Below are positions 55,601-64,000 of a stretch of DNA of 64,000 nucleotides, piece by piece. Every line of letters starts with the position of its first letter. Within the stretch, counting starts at the first letter, position 1. The notes below the pieces were generated by a model. That model was given only the letters and a program-made list of their open reading frames with translations, did no database searches and was not told the origin of the DNA. Source of the DNA: Rhynchonema sp. JSB1_4 (lineage: Eukaryota > Nematoda > Chromadorea > Monhysterida > Xyalidae); NCBI GenBank assembly GCA_030248065.1, contig JASAMV010005647.1, positions 17,523-81,522 of the forward strand, written 5' to 3'. The position numbers were made by a program, and so were the translations under genes.

Positions 55601-56785
55601 GCTTTGCGCGCAATCTGGCTGACGAACGACGGTTGATGAGTCGGATCTGAAACGTCGCGCAGCATTAGTCGTGACACGAAAATGAAGATCGTCTTGCTCA
55701 AAACAGACACAATGGGCCGAACTCCCGACGACGCGCGCTGCTTTTGCTCGCACATTTGGCTGGTTGATATTTTATGAAGGATGTGAAAAACACTTCACAA
55801 CACAAAACGTGAACATGAAACATTGCACCGTTGAAGCATATCGCGCACCTCCTTTCGACTCGACAATTGTATGCGCGCATGCACTTATGGCTCGCAAAAG
55901 TGCTTCTCGTCTTGCTCTACAGCAAACACCAGCCAAAAATAAATCACAAACGTGAACGATAGAAGTTGCGTTCAAGTTGGTCGTTCAACGACTGATGACT
56001 ATGTCGTGCTCGTTTGACTGGCGGAGCCTGTGGCGCGGCGAATTCGGTGGTCACGTGATGGTGATTGGCTGATGTTGATTGCTGTAATGGGAATACACTC
56101 TCAAATCGGGTCAGAGAGATGTCGGGTGCCGCCAGATGTCGGTTTCTTGGGACCCGAACCTATTGGGGGAATACCTACAGCACCACGCCAAACATCGCGG
56201 GATACCTACTGTACCAGGCGAAAGGGGGACAACTACTGTACTGCAACACCGTGTCGGGTATTTTTAGAACTGCCGGTGTCGGGTGTCGTTTTTTTTGAAG
56301 ACGTCGGGTGTCCGGTACTTCCACATGTCGGGTAGCCCCTGACTTCTAACCCTACTCTCATTCGTGCCAGCCGCAGGAGTATTACTGGCGTAAAGTACCG
56401 GTCCTTATCTTTCAAACAGTCCTTTCCGTGAAGAAACTTAGAAGAAAGTTTTTTCAAATACATTTCCAGTACCTAACATAGTGGGGAGCAAGGTATGTGC
56501 ACAGGACGCAGATCGCCACAGCACAAAATATTGCCCTCATGAGATGCGAAAATACTGGGGCGATCAGCACAAGTCTTTTACAGAAGCGCACAAGTAGTGT
56601 GGATAAAAATGTGCTGGACCAGACTATTGCTTGCTCACCAGATTGCGCTTTCTGTTTCTCCACCGATAATTGTGACCGAGTTGTTGCTCTGATCTGGAGG
56701 TTGTTGCTTGATGGCCAACGTTTGCGTCGTCACCCGTACGATTGGTTCCGCCAGACAAAAAATCGAAGAAGTTTCGCAAACTCAT
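49644..56785 (-). CDS. SENP1: SENP1/2-like SUMO-specific protease
   Basis: Seventeen phase-consistent exons on the minus strand: 56677-56785, 55504-55646, 54922-55167, 54666-54771, 54442-54602, 54271-54384, 53743-53848, 52933-53109, 52469-52619, 52306-52390, 52119-52227, 51905-52047, 51582-51788, 51205-51284, 49933-50011, 49774-49869, 49644-49709; 725 residues. The C-terminal 220 residues are the Ulp1/C48 catalytic domain: [34 protein letters not shown] (His), [10 protein letters not shown] (Asp), [13 protein letters not shown] (Gln, Cys). The enzyme matures SUMO precursors and removes SUMO from proteins, in the nucleus or at pores. A SUMO-interacting motif ([14 protein letters not shown]) lies near residue 135 and a basic patch (VKRERRR) near 440. 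I chose the start [13 protein letters not shown] at 56785 because exon 2 begins at a strong acceptor (GTTTCAG); an ATG at 55755 reading straight into exon 2 is the alternative. SENP2 is equally possible as the vertebrate counterpart. Confidence 0.85.
50036..51030. mobile_element. hAT-like element with GGGAAATTTCCCGCGGG arrays
   Basis: Ends TAGGGCTCGCGCGGGAAATT (50036) and its complement (to 51030) are flanked by a perfect 8-bp duplication, GTGTGAAT (50028-50035 and 51031-51038). Subterminal arrays of GGGAAAT/ATTTCCCGCGGG fill 50050-50375 and 50790-51015. The interior lacks a transposase. It lies in the SENP intron between the YYDSMGG exon and the [12 protein letters not shown] exon. Confidence 0.9.
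56100..56345. repeat. GATGTCGGGT-type dispersed repeat, second copy
   Basis: Shares GATGTCGGGT / GTGTCGGGT words with 5455-5660. It also contains ATACCTACTGTACCAGGCGA, a word that is also found in the element at 59572-60045. It lies in the first SENP intron. Confidence 0.55.
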
Positions 56786-57299
56786 GGCAGTACAGCCAGT
56801 GGTGGCGTCGGCGTCATCAAGTACGACTGAATTTAGTCAGGAGAGCTTTTTCTTTTGGCCAATCAGGCACGCAAACGAGAGAAAATGTCTGAAACTAAAC
56901 TTTCACATTCGATTCATGGATCCAGAGTGCAGTTCCTGGGCAGTGCTGTGGCTACTTCTGAGGGGGATACTGTACCTTGCGGCAAAGAGGGGGAGATACC
57001 GGGGTACTGTACCCAGAATTTTGGGGGGATATCCAACTTGGGGGTTGGGGGGAAGAAATTTTAGGGGGAGTGGGAAGATACCGTATCATACTACTTTCGC
57101 GAGAATTCAATTTTTATAGGTCAAATTTTTGCACGTGGTACTTTTGGGGTGAAATTTTGGAAAAGTTGGGGAAGATACCGTCCGTACCCGTACCAGAGAG
57201 CGGGAGGGGAGACAGTGTACCTCAGCCAGTGCGGGGGGCCACATACCGTACCGGCGACGGGAGATCGTATTGTCGGAAATAGAAGCCCCCATTAATTGA

Positions 57300-57770
57300 A
57301 CCCCACCTACCGTAAAAACCTAAATACAGCCCCCCGGAATAGAGCCCCCCAAAAAGGGGTCAGTGAATTAATAGAGCCCCCCCGGAATAGAGCCCCCTAA
57401 GTAACATCCCCTATACTGTAGTGTATTAAGGCTTGATAGTGGTGTACAGGTACATTTATGCACGTTTGTTGTTTTGTTCAGAGCACATAATACGCCTCCT
57501 ATTGACGAATAGACACGAATAAATGCGGTTACAAGCGAAAAACATCCTTTCAAACCCGTTTTTAGGGGTTTTTGGGGGGTATTTCTGGGAACAATTTTTC
57601 AGGTTCGGGTCAGTGAATTAATGGAGGCCCCCCGTAATAGAGCCCCCCAAAATGGGGTCAGTCGGTCAGTGAGTTAATAATAGAGCCCCCCTTCTATTTA
57701 GGTTTTTGCGGTAAATGGCTCGAAATCAAAAATAGAACCCCCCATTAATAGAACCCCACACCCCCAACGT
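57300..57770. repeat. AGAGCCCCCC-rich element
   Basis: About eight copies of ATAGAGCCCCCC-like words lie between inverted CTACCGTAAAAACCTAAATA (57310) and its complement near 57717. The ends were not fixed precisely. The AT-rich core (57420-57540) is free of arrays. Confidence 0.6.
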
Positions 57771-57795
57771 TCACCGTACCGCAGATTAGTGGTTG

Positions 57796-58203
57796 CAGAG
57801 GTGGGGATCGGGCCGGCCCGGCCCGACGTTCGGGCCCTGGCCGGGCCGAGGTTTCCGGCCCGAACGGTCGGGCCGGGCCGGGATGGTCGGCCCGAAAAGG
57901 CCCGACATCATCGAATTTCAATAAAAAATCGTGATTTTTTAGGCTAAATTTGCCAAACTTTCTCGCGATTCCGTAAATTAGTACCGACCTCCATGATTAT
58001 CAGGTATTTCTAAACCAAAAAACCGTAATTTTTGCACCAAAAAATTGCTTCAAAATATCATCAGAAAAAGTCGGGCCGAAAAAATCGGGCCGGGCCGGGC
58101 CGACTTTTTTCCAAGTCGGGCCGGGCCGGACTTCCCGGCCCGAACCGTCGGACCTCGTCGGGCCGGGCCGGGCCGAGGTAACCCGGCCCGATTCCCACCT
58201 CTG
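57796..58203. mobile_element. hAT-like MITE with CGGGCC arrays, copy 1
   Basis: Termini CAGAGGTGGGGATCGGGCC and the complement ending CCCACCTCTG are followed inward by CGGGCCGGGCCG arrays at both ends and an AT core (57912-58065). The octamer AGTGGTTG precedes the left end and recurs 3 bp after the right end, consistent with an 8-bp target duplication plus a short terminal addition. Same family as 59101-60064. Confidence 0.8.
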
Positions 58204-58693
58204 AGTAGTGGTTGGTATGGTAAGGCTGCGTTGTTGCGTCAAACGTTGTTTAAGCTTGCGTACAAATTCAAATTCAAATTTTATCTGCACGCTTTCGCAA
58301 AGACCTTTACACAAGATCCGGAGAAACCCTAAAAAAATGAACATGAGTATTAATAAACGGAAAAAAAGAACACAAACACACGCGTACACAACAGAATACA
58401 GCTTTTTAAGCATAATTGCCGCTATTAAAGCTAGAAAATTCAGAAAACCGGTGCGTTTCCATTGTCGTTTATTCATTCATGTTCACATTCTTTGTTATTA
58501 ACACTGTTTTATTTTAAGGGTTTTTCCGGATCTTGTGAAGGTCTTCGCGTAAGCTTGCAGATAAAATTTGAAATTTGAAAACAAGCCATTTTTAGGGGCA
58601 TTATTAACAATGATTTTTTTCGTCGGGGGGCCAAATGAAAAATATAACCCCCCAATAATTGACCCCATAAATTGAACCCCCAAAATGACCCCA

Positions 58694-58836
58694 GCAGAGA
58701 TCGGAAACGGGCTGGCCCGGCCCGGGCCGGGCCGCGATTTTGGTGTTGGTCGACCGGGCCGGGCCGGGCCGGAGATTTGGGGGGACCGGGCCGGGCCGGG
58801 CCGAGCAGCCCGGCCCGGTCCGGCCCGGTATGCCTA
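58694..58836. repeat. CGGGCC array with CAGAGATCGG end
   Basis: A partial element starting CAGAGATCGGAAACGGGC at 58694, followed by CGGGCC arrays, is related to the segments at 60368-60507 and 63015-63170. The second terminus was not found. Confidence 0.6.
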
Positions 58837-59100
58837 AATTTGAACGAAATTACCATTTTTTGAACCAAAATTTTGAAAATTTTTGCGCTTCGCGCAATAA
58901 CATTTCCTAGTTCTTGATCTTTTCAGTCATCGTTTTGAAGAAAGAAGCAGTAGCTACCCATACCCAGGCCTTTGCTTTGCAGCAATCAATCTACTCCTAC
59001 TGTACCACCAAAAAAGCCTGCCTGCAATCAACCTACCTACTGTAGTACCGACCGGCCGAGCTGGGGGGAGTCGTCCGGGAACAAAATTTTATGTCTACAT

Positions 59101-60064
59101 CAGAGGTGGGAATCGGGCCGGGTTACCTCGGCCCGGCCGGCCCGACGAGGTCCGGGGGTCGGCCCGGCCCGGCCCGACAGTTCGGGCCGCGAAGTCCGGC
59201 CCGGCCCGGCCCGACTTGAAAAAAAGTCGGCCCGGCCCGGCCCGGCCCGATTTTTTCGGCCCGACTGTTTCTGATGATATTTTGAAGCAATTTTTTGGTG
59301 CAAAAATTACTGTTTTTTTTGGTTTAGAAATACCTGATAATCATGGAAGTCGGTACTAATTTGCAGAATCGCGAGAAATTTTGGCAAATTTAGCCTAAAA
59401 AATCACGATTTTTTTATTGAAATTCGATGATGTCGGGCCTTTTCGGGCCGGCCACCCCGGCCCGGCCCGACATTCCGAAAAGTCGGCCCGGCCCGGCCCG
59501 GCCCGACCGTTCGGGCGGGAAACCTCGGCCCGGCCCGGCCCGAACGTCGGGCCGGGCCGGGCCGGCCCGATCAGTGTTGGAGGTGGGGGGGGGGGGGGGG
59601 GGGGGGCCCCCCCCCCCCCCCCCCCAGTACAGTAGGTATCCCCCCCTCGCCTGGTACAGTAGGTATCCCCCCCGATGTTTGGCATGGTACAGTAGGTATC
59701 CCCCCCGATTTTCACCCCGGTACAGTAGGTATCCCCCCCCCCGATTTTGCCCCAAAAGTGCCAATTTTTGACCAAAATGGCCGAAATTAGTGCAAAATCA
59801 GTGGATTTTACCTCAAATTACCCGAAATTCGCGCGCTACGCGCGCAAATACTACGTTTTCACACGATTCCACACATAATAAACACATAAAAAATTTTCAC
59901 CCCAAAACCAAACCCCCCCCCCCAACCCCCCCCCCTAGGTACATAACCCCCCCCCCCAGGCCATCGGCTCTGGTACAGTAGGTATCCCCCCCTCTCCGAG
60001 CGCGGTACAGTAGGTATCCCCCCCTCCAGAGTACCTCCAACACTGGGCCCGATTCCCACCTCTG
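59101..60064. mobile_element. hAT-like MITE with CGGGCC arrays, copy 2, itself interrupted
   Basis: Termini CAGAGGTGGGAATCGGGCC and the complement ending CCCACCTCTG are flanked by a perfect 8-bp duplication, GTCTACAT (59093-59100 and 60065-60072). Near its right end another element (59572-60045) has inserted within GGCCCGAT. Without that insert it would be about 490 bp. Confidence 0.9.
59572..60045. mobile_element. hAT-like MITE with GGTATCCCCCC arrays
   Basis: Termini CAGTGTTGGAGGT and ACCTCCAACACTG are flanked by a perfect 8-bp duplication, GGCCCGAT (59564-59571 and 60046-60053). The subterminal unit is GTACAGTAGGTATCCCCCC, four copies on the left and two on the right. A pure G run of more than 20 directly meets a C run of about 20 at 59587-59625. 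An inverted second copy is at 63502-63975. Confidence 0.9.
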
Positions 60065-60762
60065 GTCTACATATTGATGAGAATGTACTCTTAAGCGCTA
60101 ATTTCGCGCTTCACGCGCGATTTTTCGCCTATATGGAGTGAAAAATACCGATTTTAAACCATTTTGAGCCAAAAATTATACCATACCTACTACACTACTG
60201 TACCAACCGGGGCGGCGACTTACGTACTGCATCAGGATGGCGCGTCAATCTACCTACCTACCTTTCCCCCCAGCTGTACCAACCAGTGAAAACAAGTATT
60301 CTGCAGAAAATTTTCGAATTTTTTTCAGCTTTTTGGACTTTTTTAGTTTTCAGCCCTTGAAAATTGGCTGACCGGGCCGGGCCGGGCCGGGCCGACCTCA
60401 AGCCAAAACGGGCCGGGCCGGGCCGACCTGCAGCCCTCCACCGGGCCGGACTTTTCGCCGACCGGGCCGGGCCGGGCCGACTTTACCCGGCCCGTTTCCG
60501 ATCTCTGGACCCCAGTGAAAAAATAGACCCCCCGCCCGGGTTCTGTTTCCGACAGACAATACGGAGTCCAGCTACAGCACTAAGCCTGAATCGAAGCCTG
60601 AGCCAAAAGTTGAACGAAAGAGAAATCCAGAGTTGGATTCCGTTGTGAATTCTACCTTACCTCCTGTTGCCCCTTGTATTTTAGAAGATTGACTATTATA
60701 CGGAAATCCACCCGTTTTGTGTGTGCTTAAGCATAGTCCCATACTTATTAGGCTTCTATTTC

Positions 60763-60812
60763 AGGCTTAGGCTTAGGCTTGCGGTTAGGCTTCGGCTTAG
60801 GCTTAGGCACCA
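60763..60812. repeat. Degenerate (TTAGGC)n tract
   Basis: GGCTTAGGCTTAGGCTTGCG and following units keep a 6-bp period. Further tracts with the same period occur at 61272-61340, 62190-62252 and 62728-62775, and short versions near 3985-4060, 16110-16170 and 51390-51430. They resemble interstitial copies of the nematode telomere unit. Confidence 0.7.
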
Positions 60813-61480
60813 GTCTGAATCAAATAAAACACACAGCCACGACGAAAAACGGCTGTATCTCTCGTGCACGCGTGCTCGATCGGGTGGATTTCCGTATAAT
60901 TAGTCGCTCGTGTATTTTAGATACGGCCGGCAACGGTTCTTTTGTTTGGATTTTCCGGAGGCCAGTTGCCCGGTGAAGTTTTGAACACGACGACCTTTTG
61001 ATGAACACTCGACCCTTAGCCTTATCAAATACAAAAAGAACCAACGCTTCAACGCATTTTCTCAAGAAAAGCTGGTTTGAAAATTGATGGCCGTGAAAAA
61101 AATTAGCGACTTCGTATGGCAGATTTATCTCTTGACATAAAATTACCAGGGATCAGTCCAACCAATGGCAACAGTAAACGAAATGCGTGTCCTTGAAGAC
61201 GAGTTAAAAATCTTTGGAAAATCATCCACGCCTATAAAAGGCAGAAAACGGCGTATTGAGGCCAGCCGCTTCAGATTACGTTTAAGCCCAAGCCTAAGAA
61301 GCCTGGGCGTAGGCCTAAGCCTAAGCCTAAGGCTAAACTCAAGAAAACAAACAAAAAATGATGGCTATGTTTTGACACCCCAACCCCGATTTCACTGTGA
61401 TAAACACTATTTCTCATCATTTTGTGCATGTATAAATTAGTTTAAACCAAAAAAGCCAAAAAAAAACAAAAAATTTCACC

Positions 61481-61559
61481 GGCGCCGGCGGGACTCGAAC
61501 CAGCGATCCCGCAGGCACGCACGAGTCCACCGCCTTCACCACTGAGCCAGCGAACCGAC
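61481..61559 (-). repeat. tRNA-derived (SINE-like) module, left of palindrome centre
   Basis: On the minus strand, TGGCTCAGTGG is an A box and GGTTCGAGTCC a perfect B box. The 3' flank GCCGGCGCC has no complementary 5' acceptor stem. It faces out of the palindrome centre, opposite to 61951-62025. Confidence 0.65.
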
Positions 61560-61950
61560 ACACACTCCCGTCTAGCCGCTGCTACTATGTCTAGCGCTGC
61601 TGCTGTTTCGTTTCGTTTCGTTTTACTTTTCATGGTTATAATCACAAGGCATATGCGCAACATCAATATAATCATTGATAAAATGGATCGCATAACCTTA
61701 TACTAACCACAAAACGTTTGTGATTATCGCAGTTCAGTCTCACAGTTTGCGATTTGAATGATCAGGTGTCCAGAAACGGTAGTATAAGCTGTCTAATACA
61801 CACACGTGTATTAATTAATGCACACACAGCCAGCAGCGTGTAACGGTTAAACCTGATGATCAAGGGCACCTGGATGATTTTCCAAAGATTTTTATCTCCT
61901 ATCCTAATGTGTCCTTGTGATTACAGCGAGGCGAGAGGGGTGTGTTTTTT

Positions 61951-62025
61951 GGTTCGGGGGCTCAGCGGAGGTGGTGGACTGAGCGTGCCTTCGGGGAGGG
62001 CTGGTTCGAGTCCCGCCGGCGCCGG
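61951..62025 (+). repeat. tRNA-derived (SINE-like) module, right of palindrome centre
   Basis: GGGCTCAGCGG (A-box-like) and GGTTCGAGTCC (B box) occur at tRNA spacing. It is more diverged from its partner at 61481-61559 than the palindrome arms are from each other. Confidence 0.65.
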
Positions 62026-63501
62026 TGAAATTTTTTGTTTTTTTTTGGGGGGGCCTATTTTTGGTTAAAACTAATTTATACATGCACAAAATGATGAGAA
62101 ATAGTGTTTGTAACAGCGAAATCGGGGTTGGGGTGCCAAAACATAGCCATCATTTTTGTTTCTTTTCTTGAGCTTAGCTCTCTGCTTCGGGGCCGGCTTA
62201 GGCTTAGGCTTAGGCGTACGCTTAGGCTTCTTAGGCTTGGGCTTAAACGTAATCTGAAGCCGCTGGCCTCAAAACGCCGTTTTCTGCCTTTTATAGGCGT
62301 GGATGATTTTCCAAAGATTTTTAACTCCTCTTCAAGGACACGCATTTCGTTTACTGTTGCCATTGGTTGGACTGATCCCTGGTAATTTTATGTCAAGAGA
62401 TAAATCTGCCATACGAAGTCGCTAATTTTTTTCACGGCCATCAATTTTCAAACCAGCTTTTCTTGAGAAAATGCGTTGAAGCGTTGGTTCTTTTTGTATT
62501 CTAGAAGCCAAGCGGTTGAGTGTTCATCAAAAAGGTCGTCGTGTTCAAAACTTCACCGGGCAACTGGCCTCCGGAAAATCCAAACAAAAGAACCGTTGCC
62601 GGCCGTATCTAAAATACACGAGCGTACTTAATCAGGACGGGGAAAATCCACCCGATCGAGCACGCGTGCACTAGAGATACAGCCGTTTTTCGTCGTGGCT
62701 GTGTGTTTTATTTGATTCAGACTGGTGCCTAAGCCTAAGCCGAAGCCTAACCGCAAGCCTAAGCCTAAGCCTGAAAGATGGCCTAAATAAGTATGGGACT
62801 ATGCTTAAGCACACACAAAACGGGTGGATTTCCGTATAATAGTCAATCTTCTAAAATACAAGGGGCAACAGGAGGTAAGGTAGAATTCACAACGGAATCC
62901 AACTCTGATTTCTCTTTCGTTCAACTTTTGGCTCAGGCTTCGATTCAGGCTTAGTGCTGTAGCTGGACTCCGTATTGTCTGTCGGAAACAGAACCCGGGC
63001 GGGGGGTCTATTTTTTCACTGGGGTCCAGAGATCGGAAACGGGCCGGGTAAAGTCGGCCCGGCCCGGCCCGGTCGGCGAAAAGTCCGGCCCGGTGGAGGG
63101 CTGCAAGGTCGGCCCGGCCCGGCCCGTTTTGGCTTGAGGTCGGCCCGGCCCGGCCCGGCCCGGTCAGCCAATTTTCAAGGGCTGAAAATTGAAAAAAAGT
63201 CCAAAAAGCTGAAAAAAATTTGAAAATTTTCTGCAGAATACTTGTTTTCACTGGTTGGTACAGCTGGGGGGAAAGGTGTGGTAGGTAGGCCATTGACGCG
63301 CCATCCTGATGCAGTACGTCAAGTGCCTCGCCGCCCCGGTTGGTACAGTAGTGTAGTAGGTATGGTATTATTTTTGGCTCAAAATGGTTAAAATCGGTAT
63401 TTTTCACTCCATATAGGCGAAAAATCGCGCGTGAAGCGCGAAATCAGCGCTTTTAAGAGTACATTCTCATCAATATGTAGACCAGAGGTGGGAATCGGGC
63501 C

Positions 63502-63975
63502 CAGTGTTGGAGGTACTCTGGAGGGGGGGATACCTACTGCACCGGCGCTCGGGAGGGGGGGATACCTACTGTACCAGAGCCGATGGCCTGGGGGGGGGGG
63601 GTTATGTACCTAGGGGGGGGGTTGGGGGGGGGGTTAGGTTTTTGGGTGAAAAATTTTTTATGTTTTTCTTATGTGTGGAATTGTGTGAAAACGTAGTATT
63701 TGCGCGCGTAGCGCGCGAATTTCGGGGTAATTTGAGGTAAAAACCACTGATTTAGCACTAATTTTGGTCATTTTGGTCAAAAATTGGCACTTTTGGGGCA
63801 AAATCGGGGGGATACATAATGTACCGGGGTGAAAATCGGGGGGGGGGGGGGATACCTACTGTACCATGCCAAACATCGGGGGGGATACCTACTGTACCAG
63901 GCGAGGGAGAAGTGGACCCCTGTACTGGGGGGGGAGGGCTACCCCCCCCCCCCCCCCCCCCCACCTCCAACACTG
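63502..63975. mobile_element. Inverted second copy of the GGTATCCCCCC-array MITE
   Basis: CAGTGTTGGAGGTACTCTGG at 63502 to CCAACACTG at 63975 is the inverted counterpart of 59572-60045. The left flank ATCGGGCC is the complement of the other copy's target duplication, but the right flank is AGCAGTAC, so the expected duplication is missing on that side. Confidence 0.85.
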
Positions 63976-64000
63976 AGCAGTACGTAACTGAACGGAGAAC

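Larger units (their letters stand above)
59572..63975. repeat. 4.4-kb palindrome
   Basis: 59572 to about 61545 is the inverted copy of about 61935 to 63975, with few differences over roughly 2 kb per arm. Shared landmarks include GAATTCTACCTTACCTCCTG (60649) and its complement near 62875, and GGCAACAGTAAACGAAATGC (61167) and its complement near 62355. The spacer is about 390 bp. The arms carry CGGGCC segments, GGCTTA tracts and tRNA-like modules. No transposase is present. Confidence 0.85.

Noticed and set aside
58000..60059. Pro/Gly/Arg-rich ORFs on both strands
   Set aside because: They are readings of the CGGGCC and CCCCCC arrays in several frames and have no coding meaning.
61481..62025. 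Functional tRNA genes at the palindrome centre
   Set aside because: A and B boxes are present, but the 5' and 3' flanks cannot form an acceptor stem, so they are tRNA-derived modules.

Overview
The window is animal nuclear DNA. Genes are split into many short exons with canonical GT-AG introns. The protein set (F-BAR/SH3 adaptor, GT92 glycosyltransferase, tryptophan 2,3-dioxygenase, SENP-type SUMO protease, KNL2/M18BP1 centromere factor) is metazoan, and introns and intergenic DNA are full of non-autonomous DNA transposons. Degenerate 6-bp GGCTTA/TTAGGC tracts recur at several places. TTAGGC is the nematode telomere unit, so a repeat-rich nematode is my best guess, but no rRNA or mitochondrial sequence is present to prove it. 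All exon models below come from reading splice sites and phase by hand.

Layout, left to right. 134-7694 (+): the 3' part of a KNL2/M18BP1-like gene with a CENP-C-like motif and a SANT domain. 9265-9851 (-): a three-exon small type I membrane protein. 11118-12309: a degenerate hAT transposon with a frameshifted transposase remnant. 12480-31495 (+): a 14-exon NOSTRIN-like gene (F-BAR, coiled-coil/HR1, SH3). Its ninth intron holds a complete GT92 glycosyltransferase gene on the opposite strand (20668-23251). 33014-33574 (-): the last exon of a single-pass membrane protein. 34-43 kb: gene-poor, with an LTR-bounded miniature element, a 2.4-kb repeat that is an inverted copy of 17.35-19.74 kb, and small MITEs. 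43137-46457 (-): a complete ten-exon tryptophan 2,3-dioxygenase. 49644-56785 (-): a 17-exon SENP1/2-like SUMO protease with intact catalytic residues and an N-terminal SUMO-interacting motif. 57-64 kb: no recognisable gene; nested hAT-like elements and a 4.4-kb palindrome.

The genes do not form a pathway; they are ordinary neighbours. SENP and KNL2 act in the nucleus, TDO starts the kynurenine pathway, the NOSTRIN-like protein shapes membranes, and GT92 acts in the Golgi. The unusual content is the mobile DNA. There are at least six element families whose ends carry hAT-like inverted repeats, several with perfect 8-bp target duplications, and each is filled with its own short GC-rich palindromic array. 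There are also elements nested inside elements, a giant palindrome whose right arm stops exactly at a transposon end, and a dispersed 8-mer (ATGTTTCA) that is strongly over-represented on both strands.
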